Source of the DNA: Ustulina deusta
Lineage: Eukaryota; Ascomycota; Sordariomycetes; Xylariales; Xylariaceae
NCBI GenBank assembly: GCA_023159155.1
Contig: JAJNNX010000004.1
Location: 496,001-560,000 of the forward strand
DNA: 64,000 nt
Direction: 5' to 3'
Shown: positions 12,215-23,754 of the stretch, in pieces
Numbering within the stretch: the first letter of the stretch is position 1
How the letters are laid out: each line of letters begins with the position of its first letter
Notes under the pieces: model-generated
The model's database searches: none
Told to the model about the DNA's origin: nothing
The model's input: only the letters and a program-made list of their open reading frames with translations
Translations under genes and position numbers: made by a program

Positions 12215-14006
12215 ATGGCAAGCCAATCCGTGCTAGGCGAACTGAATCTGGACTTCGGCGCCTTGTTCCTGCTCTTCGTCACGGCATGCGCCTTCATGAT
12301 CCCCGTGGCCGTGGTTCTGCCACCAGTGCCGGTCCGCAAGAGCGACGCGCTTCTGCAGACGCACACCCGAGCCGGCGTGAGGAAGTCCAAGAGCGCCCTC
12401 AACCACCTGCACACGGCGGAGCGTGCGCCCAAGGCTGGGACGCCGGCGACGGTGCAGAGCCTGTTCATCTACCCCGTCAAGTCCTGCCGGGGTATCGAGG
12501 TGACGCGCGGCAGGGTGCTTCCGCAGGGGCTGGAGTTCGACCGGCTGTTCACCTTCGCGCAGCTGAAGAGCCCCTTCCCCGTGTCTCTGGACTCGACGGA
12601 CGAGGCCAAGAGCCAGCACCGCTGGGAGTTCGTCACGCAGAGACAGTTCCCGCTCCTCGCGACCGTCAAGGTGGACCTCTGGCTGCCCGATGAGATGAAG
12701 CTGCGCAGGCAGTCGATGGAGCTGACGAGAGAAGCGTTCCTGATCCTGCGGTTCCCGTGGAAGGAGGACGGGTGGCGCGGGCTGCTGTCCACCATTGCGG
12801 CCAAGCTCGGCGGAGGCGCCGCCGCGCAGCCCGAGAAGGAAATCCTGCTCCCTGTCGACTTCCCGTCCGCGGCGGAGATCAAGGACAATGGGTACACCTT
12901 TGAAGACGTCAAGATTTGGAAGGAAATTGTCACGGCGCTCAATATGACCACGGAACTCCCTAAAGAACTGATGCTTTACTTGGGTGTGAGCAACAAGCTT
13001 GGTCTATTCCGTGTTAATCCTGCGACACTCCGCGAGGTTTACAGGTGCGCGCCCCTGAAAGACGATGCCGGATATCAACCAGTCACGGGGTTTCAAGATG
13101 CGGTGAGTAATTAGTACTGCGCTGTTTATTCCTTCTATATAACTGCGGAGCAAACTGATGTTGTAATAGTATTCGCTGCACATGATCACCCTGGGCAGCC
13201 TACAGCAATTCAGCGAAGAGGTGCCCAAGGACGACCAACTCAAGGAGATTGACGGTGAGTCCCTTTCGGCGTCGTGTGATTCCTATGCTAGTCACTTTTA
13301 GAGCAGAAAGGCTGCTTTCCAGGCCAATTTCATGTTTTCAAAGGCTTGAACGGTTTCAAACGCCTCCAAATCACGCTTAAAATAACAATGACTAACCCCC
13401 GAGTGTTGCAGTGCGACGATTCCGAGCAAATATTATCCGTAAGGTTTCTCATGTATGATGAATGAGAAACCCACATCGCTAATCTTCTTCCTAAACACAG
13501 TTTCTGGCGTCCCTGCCTATGACGAGGAGACCTGGAAGAAGGCGCGCTTCAAGCCCGGGAAATCGGGACTGCATAATGATGCCGTATTCCACATTTCGTG
13601 TCGGACAGTTAGGTACGTACCAAGCCATAGGTTCGAGTTGGACACACATCCCTTTATAACGTACACACAGAATTAGACCAACAAAAAAAGAAGAAAAACT
13701 AACGTCCTCGCGCAAAGGTGCAAAATGCCCAACGTGGACCCAGTTACAGGCGAAAGACACCCCCGCGAGCCAGATCGCTCTCTCCGCGCCCTGCGGGATG
13801 TCGACAAGGGCGCTCCCCTGAACGGCTGCCTTGGAATGCAGCTGACGCCATTATTCGAGGTAGATGAGGATCCGAGTTCTCATTCCGGGGTCGGCTCGGG
13901 ATTGCTCGGCGACGACGACCCCGACGACGGCCGGTCTACTTGGGTCGCTGTTGGCATGACGGTGGAGGTCGAAGAAAGGGGCGAGCATCTGTACATCAAG
14001 CAGTAA
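12215..14006 (+). CDS. MOSC-domain protein, mARC-like, membrane-anchored, 466 aa
   Basis: Probable molybdenum-cofactor-binding oxidoreductase of the MOSC superfamily, related to mitochondrial amidoxime-reducing components. Exons 12215-13102, 13170-13254, 13412-13438, 13501-13612 and 13718-14006 join in frame; exon 3 is only 27 nt. Residues about 14-36 form a hydrophobic segment that should anchor the protein. A MOSC N-terminal beta-barrel begins at about residue 79 with the YPVKSCRG motif. The MOSC core lies in exons 2-5, and its conserved cysteine is in the CRTVRCKMPNVDP segment restored by the last splice. The ending with NGCLGMQLTP is typical of this family. The substrate is unknown. The start at 12215 has a good context (ACCATGG). 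The gene converges on SMC2, with 535 bp between the stop codons. Confidence 0.9.
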
Positions 14007-14541
14007 GCGCAAGCTTGCTCGAGGCTAGAAATTGGGCGCGAAGGGGCCATTCTAACGAGGATTTCACTTGCCAATAGACCACGGCATATAACTACGCGGT
14101 ATACGATAGAGGCGTGGACGGCGGCTTATAGAATAGACAGTAGCATCGTGAATGAAATAATATATTTATTTCTCTTCGACCGTGAGCAGCCCATCGGATG
14201 GCTTCGAATCTCTTGCAAGAAAACAGTGAATAGAAGAAACATGTCCTCATACGCTATGTATCGCCAGCGCCCAATAAATAGACTGCCAATGGAAGACCAA
14301 ACAACCCTTTTCGAAACCACGCCACACTTCGCCTAGTATTTCCGAGCCCCCCCCTCCGCCCAACCCCCACGATCCAACAACTCATGCGTCGTATATCATG
14401 TGCAACCAGTCGTATCTTCTTCATAGCAGCTCAACATAGCACTTGTGCACTAATCAGCCTGCGAGAGCGTATACTCTCTATATACAACATTACACCATCC
14501 ATCACTCATCTCCAGACTCCAGCTGCGCGCATCGATCAACC
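14007..14541. other. Convergent intergenic region
   Basis: Spacer between the stops of the MOSC and SMC2 genes. It should carry both 3' untranslated regions. No gene seen; a C-rich stretch lies at 14347-14369. Confidence 0.6.
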
Positions 14542-17500
14542 TTACTTGAAGTCCGCTGCTGTCAGTGCCTGGACCATGCTCGTGCCCTCGGAGAAGCGGG
14601 TGCGGAAGATGCGGTTGGCGTTCTGGAACATGCCGTCCTTGAGGGAGACGACGATGAACTGGGAGCCCTTGAAGCGCGTCTTGATGAGGCGGCCGATGTT
14701 CTGGGTGTGGGACAGGTCGAGGGCGGCGTCGACCTCGTCGAGGATGTACATGGGGGCCGGCTTGAACTGCAGCAGGGCCATGATGAGAGAGAGGGCGACG
14801 AGGGATCTATGTGTCCGATGTTAGCGTGAGGAATTGAGAATTGGCGAAAAGGGGGGCACCACGCGTGGAAGAGAGGAGAAAGAGGAAGACAAGTAAAGAA
14901 GGGGAGAGAACTGACCGTTGACCACCGCTTAATTCCGTCAAGCTCTGCTTCCACACCTTGCCCAAGCAGACCTTGACCTCGAGACCTTCGTTGATAGTCT
15001 TGCCTTCGGGCGGGTCGAGTTTGGCAAAGCTACCGCCGGGGAGGAGCTCGGAGAAGATCTGGCCGAAATCGCCGTTGACCTTCTGCCACGTCTGCAGAAG
15101 GGCCTTCTTCTTGTAATCATCGAGACTGATGATGGTCTCCTCAATCTTGCGCTTATCGCGGATGACTGTCTTCATCATTGTCTTGAGACTGACCTCTTTC
15201 TTCTCGACGCTGTCGATCATGTTCATGACCTTGGGATTGATCTTTTTCTTCATGCCCTGGAAACGCTCCGTTAGGTTCTTCAGAGTCGCTTTGCACTCGG
15301 CTATATTCTGCGACTGGAAGTCGTAGGGAGTGCCGGCGCGGCCGAACTTGTCCTTTTCGTCCGCGATCCACTCGTGCTCTTGCTCCATGTGCGCAACAGC
15401 CTGCACAGCATTCTGCTGCTCCTTGTTGAACTTGTCAACCTGGTGACCTAACCTTTGCATTTCTAAGCTTTCCTCCGCAATACGGGCATTTTTGGATCGA
15501 GTTGCGTCTTCCAGGGCACGCAACTCATCATCAAACCCAGTGAGCTTGGCGCGCTCATCGTCGAGCTCTGCCTGGGCCACATCGTGAATTTCTTGCAGCC
15601 TTGTTTGCTTTTTCGTTATATCCTCAATTTCTCCTTGTTGGGCTTTGATGGCCAATTCAACCTCAAGAAGTTGCTCTCTCGCAGCGGCAAGATCGGAGGA
15701 TACCTGCTCGGAATCCAGCTGTGCGTTCTGCAGCTCCTTCTGCAGGGTCTTGACAGCAGCAGAATTTTTGGCCAGCGTATCTCTCAGCTTGTCAAGGGAT
15801 GCTTGAAGTTCGATAAGCTTCGAATCTTTGTTGTTCTCGAAATCTTTCATGTCCTTCTCTATCCGTTTCACATCGGCACTAGCTTCCGCCTGTCTTTTTT
15901 TGGCTTCGGTACTGTCATTTTTCAATTGGCTGATGTTTTGTTTCATGTTCTCAACCTCTTGAATGATGGAAGATGAAGAGTTGCCGCTGATTTGCTCTTC
16001 CGCCAGTTTGATTTCGTGAGCCTTGAGATCAAGTTCCTGCTTGATTTTACGCGCCTGGTCGAGTTTAGACTTCTCACGCGCTATTTGAGCTTGGAGCTCT
16101 TGAAGGGAAGCTTCGGTTGCTTTGAGTTGGCGATTGATATCGTTTAGCTTCTGGAGGGTAACAAGCACACCGCTCGAATTAGGAGAGCTACCACCAGACA
16201 AGGTGCCTGATGGATCATATGCATCGCCTTCGAGTGTTATACTCCTCATTCGGACATTAGGATCAAACGTCACCTTCTTAGCTGTCTCGGCATCATGGCA
16301 AACAAGAGTGTTACCAAAAACGTATTCCATGGCAGCAGAAACCTCTTCATCATAACCAACAAGGGAAAGTGCGAGGTCGACCTTCCCCGGTGCAATCTTT
16401 TGCGCTGTTGCAATGGTCTGGGCAGAGGCTTTGAATGTTGCGATCTTGTTCAATGGGATGATGGTAACCCGCTTTCGTAACTTGCCCCCTTGGAGAAGTT
16501 GGGTCCCTGTCACCTCACTATCTACGACAACATTGTAAAGGCGACCACCAGCGCAGATCTCCAGAGCCGTGCCTGCTTCGGTGTGGTCTTTATCTAGAGT
16601 GAAAAGTTGGGCGACTAGACCTTTGACCTTTGAACGGTCGAAGTTAGGGGTTGGGTCAGCGTAATTGAAGTCGATATTGGCGACCTTGCGCTTGAGTGCG
16701 TCAGCTTCCTGCCGAAGACCTCGGATAGATTGTTGAAATGACGACTGCTTCCTGTACATTTCTTCCTCTTGCCCAGGTTCGAAGCCTAGCTTCCCGAGCT
16801 GCGCCTCTAGCTTCTGCGATTGTGCTCGCAAGCCTTCCAACTCGCTCAGGAGACCAGCATTTTGTTCTTTTGCCTTCTTAGCCCGTGGCTCCTCTTCTTT
16901 GATACGTTTTTCCAAATGTGCAATCTTTATTTTCGCTTGTTCCTGCTCAGTAGCAGCAGCAGCTACTCGATTTCTTGCGTCCTGCAACTGACCTTGGTAT
17001 CCGCTTTCTTGGCCTTCCTTCGATGCAACGCCAGTTTGTAGCGTCTGGAGCAATTCTTCCTTTGACTCTGCTTCCTGGGCTTGTTTCTCATTCTCATCTT
17101 TCGCCGTGTCATACTTGGCCTTGATCTTTTCGTAGGCCTTCGTCTTCTCCTGGAGAGCCGCCTCCAACTCAGTGACGTTCTTCTGTACGGCAACCTTGCG
17201 CTCCTCTTCTTCTCCCTTGCTGGACTTTTTCAAGTCCATCACGGTAGCCAAGCGAACCAACTCATTTGAATGCTTCTTTACACTATCTTCCAGTGCTTGA
17301 GCTTTGCCACCTTTTCTCAGCTCCTTATCGCGTTCTGCCCTAACTCTCTTGACGTCTTGTTCGAGGTGGGATATTTCGCTTTTGAGTCTCGTGGCGGATT
17401 CATCGAGGTCCTTTTGTCGTTGTCTCTTCTTCTCGAGATCTGTCTCCGATTGTTCTAACCGTTCCTGATACCTCACATAGTCGTGGGCAACCACGACCCG

Positions 17501-18356
17501 TGTTAACCTTTCGAGGTCGTTTTGTGTCTGTTGGAAATCTAAGAACGCCCGCTTCTCTGTCCGGAGCTTCTCGAGCTTGGGCTCGATCTCCTCCCGCAGC
17601 AGCTCTGTTATCTCTTGTAGCTTCATTTCCTTCTTCGCCATAGTTTTTAGGGCCTTATCTCTCCGATCCTCGAACATCCTTGTGCCGGCAGCCTCCTCAA
17701 TCATGGCGAGGATCTCGACGGACTTCATATTCAGGACCTTGGTGATTTTGCCCTGCATGATTAGGAAATTGGGGTTGTTGATGTTGAGTTGTACGGACTG
17801 GAATAGGTTCTGGACGGTCTGCTGTTGCGCGCGGTGGCCGTTGATGAGGTATTTCGACGTTCCACCCAACACAATCTGCCTCGTGACGCTGATGGTTGCA
17901 TACTCCTCGAAACCGATGGGCGATTTCTGCTTATCCCTATTGTCGAAGACGATGGTGACGCTTGCTTTTGTTACGCCTGCTTGGCCGCGCTTGTATATCA
18001 AATCCTATTTGGCACGCCTGTCAGCTTTGCCATGCGTCCGGTCACTGCCGGAACCGATCTCCATACCTGCAGGTTCTGCGCCCGCACTGTCGACATGTTT
18101 GTGATGCCCAGAACGAAGCAGATGGCATCCAGGATGTTGGACTTGCCACTACCGTTGAGACCGGTAATGGAGTTGAAACTCTCGTCCCTACGCGACGTCA
18201 GTCCCAGCAATGCGCCGTTGAGAGCGGCATTGTTTACTTACCATCCCGAGATGACGGTCCGCACCGCATACGATTTGAAACCCTTCGTTTGGTTAGAGTT
18301 GCATCTCTGAGACGCGCGAGGGTGCTTACGTCTATGATAACTTCTGTGACCCTCAT
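14542..18356 (-). CDS. SMC2: Structural maintenance of chromosomes protein 2 (condensin), 1180 aa
   Basis: ATPase core subunit of condensin, which pairs with SMC4 to compact mitotic chromosomes in the nucleus. Exons 18356-18330, 18282-18242, 18187-18067, 18004-14916 and 14806-14542 join in frame. The Walker A loop GLNGSGKS is at residues 32-39. Two long coiled coils flank a hinge at about residues 510-670, which contains the GGSSPNSSG segment. The ABC signature LTELSGGQR spans the last intron, and Walker B ([10 protein letters not shown]) follows in the last exon. Residues near 95-150 ([31 protein letters not shown]) are diagnostic of SMC2 rather than SMC1, 3 or 4. The length matches the family. 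The first exon is only 27 nt. The upstream ATG at 18422 is out of register with the conserved start and was not used. Confidence 0.97.
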
Positions 18357-19964
18357 TCTGACGGATGCGGTCGTTCGCAGTCGCCAAAAGTTGGTGGTTT
18401 GGTGATGTTGAAATTGTTGCAATTCTTGTTGCTACGCGTTGCCCGACGATGCGAAAGTCAACAAACCAATCCGCAGGGGTAGCACAAGAGCCCCATCTGC
18501 CCCTCTTCGTAATACCTACCGGCACTGCCTCTGCATACAGTTTTCTCGAATATGTATACTGTACAGCGCACTACCTAGGTAGGTACCCACATAATGTACC
18601 TATGTACTGTAGATTGATCTTATACGCATACATACAGGTAGGTATCTGTCTAGAAAGTACCGAACTGTTACCCAGTCGCTTGATTGTAGGCATGTGATTG
18701 GGTGGGTAACATTTCGTCGAACCCCTCCGGCCGCTATGGAGGTAGGCACTTAGTTGAGTCACTGAGTGACTCATGATTCTATATAAACCACGTCGGCCAC
18801 CTCTGTTTCTGTTACTCTTGTTTCTCTCCCTCTTCGTGGTTATTGCAATTTTTGTCTCTTAGGGGGCGCGTCCTCTGTGCTTGCATAGTATGATTAGCCT
18901 CCACAGTGTCTCTGGTACTACACTGCCTCCAGTCGACGCGAAACCCGGGCGCCTTTCATTGCTACCGTTGGTATATTCAACGCTGTGAAGAAGGGAGTTT
19001 GAGGTTGAGATGAGAGAGCGTCTCATGCACCGTGGATTGGTGCAGGCTCTTCGGCATTGGCTTGCCTCTGCAGTTTACCGTTGGGTTCTAGGCACATAGT
19101 CCGAGTAGAGCCAAATACTCGCAATGGTGAGTGGACAACAGCAGCAAGTGACATGCTACAGCAAACAAAAGTGTACACCTCAGGGACTATCTAGGACGAC
19201 GGTCTCGACCTGTACTTGGTTGGTTTCTTGAGATGCTGGCTCTGAAATAACTGTATCCCGTCTCATTTCATAAATCTCGTGAGGCTACCATTAGGTAACC
19301 CATTACGATGGTATCATAGGTACAATCCCGCAGATTATACCGCCCAACGAGGCGAACCCAACCATAATTAAATTGTATCATGAAAAGGAGAAGAGCGAAA
19401 AGCCAGGGTATTGGGATGCATTATCGAGACGGACGAAGAGAAGAGAAGAGTATTTGGAGACACACGCATGACTTAGGTAAGGTCGGTCAGTGGAGAACCT
19501 ATACTACTGCCTGGAATTAGTATAGTCTCAGGTAGGTGGTGTTATCCAGACCTACATAATCTCTACTACCGGTACCTACTTAGTTAGGCAGCCCGTATCT
19601 ACCGGTAGCCCACGCGACATATTTCCGACCACCTGGGCATTCTTTATAACGTCATCCCCAACCGTGCATACCCAACAACAATACAAATAAAAGTGTACAT
19701 TTCGCGCTGTCTGTGACGATTATTGTACCATTAGGCATTTTATATTCGAAGCTTTAATTTTCGCCATCCAACCGTCCCGAAACTGGCCACAATAGGGAGA
19801 GATAATAAAAGATAAGCGAGGAGGAGGGAACAAGGCCTTCAGGACCGCATCGCCGAGCCTCCCTTTGCCACCAACGCCAGCACCGCATTGCGATACCACG
19901 ATACTACGAAGCAACCCGTCGCCCGCTCGCTTCCCGCTGCCTCGTCTGTGGCAACAAACCCGCT
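18357..19964. other. Divergent intergenic region SMC2 / CUE gene
   Basis: This 1.6 kb separates two divergent genes. It contains a TACCTAGGTAGGTA palindrome cluster at 18571-18585 and a TGAGTCA palindrome plus TATA box at 18755-18787, followed by a CT-rich stretch. No open frame with recognisable similarity lies downstream of that module. A 32-codon ATG frame (18890-18988) and an ATG directly followed by a GTGAGT donor (19124-19132) could not be extended into a gene. Confidence 0.6.
18755..18787 (+). promoter_or_regulatory. TGAGTCA palindrome plus TATA box (orphan promoter-like module)
   Basis: Positions 18755-18773 read TGAGTCACT-G-AGTGACTCA, two 9-bp arms around a single base, each carrying the Gcn4/CPC1-type bZIP core TGA(C/G)TCA. 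A TATATAAA box starts at 18780, and a pyrimidine-rich stretch follows at about 18800-18835, as in strong fungal promoters. The TATA box points to the right, but the nearest + strand gene starts 1.2 kb away. The sites are seen directly; bZIP binding is inference. Confidence 0.55.
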
Positions 19965-20849
19965 ATGGCAGACGAACAGGTCTCCTTCACCTCGCTCGTC
20001 TTAATTGTGGTATTAGGCGGGCTCGTAATCCGATATCTGTTCTTCTCGTCGTCGCCGGGACCGTCAGGGGCACATCAGGGTCGGGATGCGGCGGTGAGTT
20101 CGAGAACGCGCGAGGCTGCCGTCGAACGGATACAGCAGGTGTTCCCACAGGTCGACCGGCGCACCATCCTGTGGGAGTTGCAGCGCAATCGGGGGAACAT
20201 AGCGGCGACGACGGAGCGGATACTGACCGGCCGCGTCGAAACTGTAAGTTGCATGCGACACTTTTTTGCTGCCTCGACATCGTCGCTCATGCGACTACGG
20301 CCTATACGTTACTCGCTCTTTCGGATAACTTGATGGCGAGCTGTGGGGATCGACAACGACAGTCTTTTTTTTTCGTTTTCTCTAACCTCGAGTCGCCTAC
20401 CTCCTTGATTTGCCCTCCTCATAATAGGCGCCACATTCAACGAGTCCTACTTTATCTATCTACCAGAATACACCCTACAGTGATGCTGACAACATATCCC
20501 TCTCCAGCCCCCAATAACGTTTCAACCACCGCCGCCACCAACGTCAACAACAGCGTCCTCGACGTCGCAACGCGCCAAGGCCCCCTTGCGCCCCGCCGAG
20601 CCGGACCTGATAACACGATACAAGCTCCAGGACAAGCTCAACAAGAGCAGCGGGGAGAGTAGTTCGGACACGGGGTCCGAGCCCGCAGAACCAGGAACCA
20701 AGACAAAGGCGTGGAGCTCAAATCGTGAGGAACGGCAGACGACGCTCCAGCGCAGACGTGACGAGATGATCCTAGCCGCGCGGCGGAAAATGGAGGCTAA
20801 GATCGCTAGCGAGAAGTCGGCTGCTTCTGGAAGTAGTGGTAGCACATGA
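19965..20849 (+). CDS. CUE-domain ER membrane protein, Cue1-like, 206 aa
   Basis: Likely homologue of yeast Cue1, which tethers and activates the E2 enzyme Ubc7 at the ER membrane in ER-associated degradation. Exons 19965-20243 and 20508-20849 join in frame. Residues about 8-28 form one hydrophobic anchor. A CUE ubiquitin-binding domain covers about 47-89, with the VFPQVDRRTI motif and a following helix. A Pro-rich linker leads to a basic helical C-terminus (about 130-195) that could be the Ubc7-binding region. The size and order (TM-CUE-linker-helices) match Cue1. The start has ATGGCA in good context. The gene lies divergent to SMC2 and tail-to-tail with the next gene. Confidence 0.85.
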
Positions 20850-21362
20850 GCTTTTCTTGTATGTAGCTATCGGGCGAGGGCAGATTTCATGGCGCCCATA
20901 GTTCTTAGCCAGGGAGAGGTCATGCTCGGGTCTTCTTTTGGCACAGGAAAGAGGAATACACGACCTGAGTTTGAGTTGTCTTATGTGCTCAGGGATGCCG
21001 TAGATTTCGCAGTGACCCGCTGTCGCATATCATCCATCGAGTTCGAGTTCGTCAGACAATGAGTCATCATGTTGGAAATTAGATTCGAGCTTCAAGCTTC
21101 GATCTCGATAGAGTAAAAAGAGATACCTCCAACACAATTTAGCAACCAACGCCTGGCTCCTATGATATATGGATTGGCACTGATGACATTACGTCACGTA
21201 GTCTTCGTCTTGTAAACTCGTTATAGGGTATTATGTCTAGCCAGGTGTATTCATTTATAGACCCAGAAAATGCTCGTCTACTATAACCCTTCTGTAAATC
21301 CTTAGACGTAGTACCGGACCCCTGGCAGATGCCTCCTTCGTAGACTTCAACTTGACTGTACA
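20850..21362. other. Convergent intergenic region
   Basis: Spacer between the stops of the CUE gene and the membrane-protein gene. No coding signal seen; probably both 3' untranslated regions. Confidence 0.6.
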
Positions 21363-22260
21363 TTAACTTTGCTTTGGCCTCGTGTCAATCATCACAAGCC
21401 CCTGTCCGATGCCCTCTTGGATACCAGATGCGACGCTCTCGACAGTCCGGCTCGCGATGTTGCCAACGGCCTTTCCGACACGTCCATCCTTCATGGCGCA
21501 AATCTTAGCGCTGAGAACAACGCTATGTCTCCCGACGGCCGAGGCAATGACAAACCCCCTGGATACAATCTGCTGCGAGATGTTGTGCTTGCGCTCGTAG
21601 TGAGCACCCACGCGAACTACAACTGTTGCGTATGACAATGCCACGTGTATCAGCACCACGAACATGGCTACCACGATTGCAACACACCGCTGCAGGACTG
21701 TGCGGCCGCCTGGAGCCGGCCGCCAGCCAATCGCCCTGTCATTCATTCCACCAACGAGGTTCACGTCCGCAATAGACGAGGGAAGAGCCTCCCGGATCAT
21801 AGCAGTTTCTTGATCGCTGAGGTTGTCCGGGAGAGCCATCAGCATGTATGCCACGCCATCTATATAGGATTTGCGGGAGAAAGTCGGGTCTTCTTTATCG
21901 AGATACGCGATGCGGTGTATATTCATACCTAGGTGCCGAATCAGCCTGGCTCGTGCTGTCCCTTCCCGCAAAAGACTACAGCCGAAAGGACATACCTTGC
22001 TCAGCGTACTTCCACCGGACGCCCGAAGTTATCAGTGCTTGCTCTTTACGTTGCGTCGGGGTTGGCATCTCAGCTCCAGCTGGCTTGCCATCCACTTGAA
22101 CGGCCTGATCCTCCTCGTAGTTTGTCACCACCAACTCCTCGACTCCTTGCCCTGTCAAGTGACGCCGCGAGGACATGGTAGAGAGGCGCAGGGATTTGAA
22201 GGCTGACATCCGGGACCGGACCGACGTGAGAAGCATATCAAAGACATCCATCTGATCCAT
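21363..22260 (-). CDS. Fungal membrane protein of unknown function, 276 aa
   Basis: Two exons, 22260-21996 and 21928-21363, join in frame. The N-terminal half is soluble and polar. Residues about 160-190 form one strongly hydrophobic segment (QRCVAIVVAMFVVLIHVAL) that should cross a membrane. The C-terminal part (HYERKHNISQQIVSRG onward) is amphipathic and Gly/Val-rich. The pattern looks like a conserved fungal family, but I cannot assign a named function. There is no signal peptide. The long coherent frame across a canonical GTATGT..CTAG intron supports a real gene. Confidence 0.75.
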
Positions 22261-22598
22261 GTCGGAAGTAAGGTTTTCTCTTAACTAACGATAGCCTGAA
22301 CGGGGGTTACTGTTCCGGCAGAGTATTCGTAAGCGTCCACAAAAAGGTTACTTTGCTCTCACCACCTGCTAATGGCTAGAGCGTTAAAGGGATAAAAGAA
22401 AAGAAGGCCAACTCCAGGAATAAGGCCTTCTAGATTGGAGATAGAAGTGCTCTCGTTGTATCAACAGTCGTATAAACAGCTTTGATTCAAGTACGAGGTG
22501 CGCGAATAGCCGAGGAACTTAGAAGAAGTACCGCTAGGCGAAGGTTGTAATGCGTTGGTAGGATACGGCTCTTGTATGGGCGACCGGTATCTGTCCCT
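22261..22598. other. Intergenic region
   Basis: Nothing recognisable, apart from a possible short downstream exon of the 22599-22892 frame: a CCTAG acceptor near 22527 followed by about 15 open codons. Confidence 0.4.
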
Positions 22599-22892
22599 CT
22601 ATTCCAACATACCGAGAGAAAGTTGAAGTCTTTTAGGAACCGCGTCTCTCACTATCAGTGCCCGGTTAACATAGGCAAGTGAGTAAGGTAGCTCTTTGGA
22701 TGTGTTCGAGGACGGGTCGGGGTTGCTGATAAGTCGAGGGGTGTGTCCATACCAGCTCCCACTTTCAGGTGCCGTAATAGGAAGCGGACGGCAAGTCATG
22801 AAGGAAAGGAAACCCAAGCTAGAAAACAAGGCCAGGCACATGAAGACGACGGCTGATTTCAGGATGATGTAGCGAGTGTGAGGGGCACGCAT
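22599..22892 (-). CDS. Possible small signal-anchor protein
   Basis: An ATG frame of 97 codons. Residues about 10-33 are strongly hydrophobic (AVVFMCLALFSSLGFLSFM), suggesting a signal peptide or anchor, and a polar, Ser/Pro-rich lumenal part follows. A strong GTATGT donor sits 11 nt before the stop at about 22611, so the true 3' end may be spliced to an exon near 22480-22527. No family recognised. It could equally be a chance frame. Confidence 0.3.
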   Translation of the reverse strand: MRAPHTRYIILKSAVVFMCLALFSSLGFLSFMTCRPLPITAPESGSWYGHTPRLISNPDPSSNTSKELPYSLAYVNRALIVRDAVPKRLQLSLGMLE

Positions 22893-23754
22893 CTATTTAT
22901 TTGCCTCCGTACGCTCAATCCCCGGGCTGGGATCAGGGTCTGGGGCTCCACCCGGCCTTCAGAAGCTTGAAAGCTAGTCAGGTGTGCAGGTTATCTACCT
23001 ACCTAGGAAGACAGATAGTGGGTGGACTTGGGCGTGAGTTATGTAGCCATCACATGCCGCAGCACCGTATCGGACGCTGGCCGAGGCGTGGTTGGAAGGT
23101 TGAAAGGGCTTCACAGCCTTTTCAGCATGTCCATCTCGCGCTTGGCCTTTCTCTCGGCGACGGGACAGGGAAGCGTCCGTCATGGCTGCTGAAAATCGCT
23201 CGACGGAGCCGCACTACTCGCTTCCACAGCACGGGCAGAGCAAGCGGTATGCTGGCCGTTGGAGCTGAAGCCCTCGGTGGAAAACCCGTAGGCAGTGGGC
23301 GTTCATGCTATCCCGTATTGTGGATGCTTACCTACCTGCACTAAGAAGCAGAGCAGTGCTGCAATTGACATGGTATAGGTATACCTAGGTGGTCCGGTCC
23401 GGTCCAATGGCAGGCGGGATTCGTTTCGGCACTGTATTCCCTCGACGCTTCGACAAATGGAGGTGGGGGGTCTTGGTCCGTGATGTAGGCCCCACTTCCA
23501 GCATCAAAGATAACGATTAGGCGGCGCGCCAGTCCCCTTTCGTTCTAGGACCGTAGCCACATGTCCAATGAGAATGTAAAAAAAAGTTTCAATTTTTGGA
23601 TCGCGCCGTACTGTTCCTCTCTTCGTTCTATCGAAGCCTTCCCAACATACAACATTCTTCTTCTTCTTCATCCTCCCCTCCCTACGTGTTCTCCCTTCCT
23701 TGTTCACTTCTCGGTCGCCAGCACACACAGTTCGCCGTGACATCTTTGTCCGCC
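22893..23754. other. Promoter region of the helicase gene
   Basis: Contains a TATACCTAGGTGG motif near 23380 and a CT-rich tract (TTCTTCTTCTTCTTC) at about 23656-23670, as often seen upstream of fungal start codons. The 147-codon frame at 22901-23344 has no recognisable content and is not called. Confidence 0.5.

Noticed and set aside
12103..12951. Several long frames opposite or shifted to the MOSC exon 1
   Set aside because: Expected by-products of the high GC content of that exon; the MOSC frame alone has conserved motifs.
18840..18860. AATTTTTG resembling an snRNA Sm site downstream of the TATA box
   Set aside because: No U1, U2, U4 or U5 hallmark sequence is present nearby; a short AT-rich match is expected by chance.
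21645..22206. Overlapping plus-strand frames
   Set aside because: They are antisense shadows of the spliced membrane-protein gene on the minus strand.
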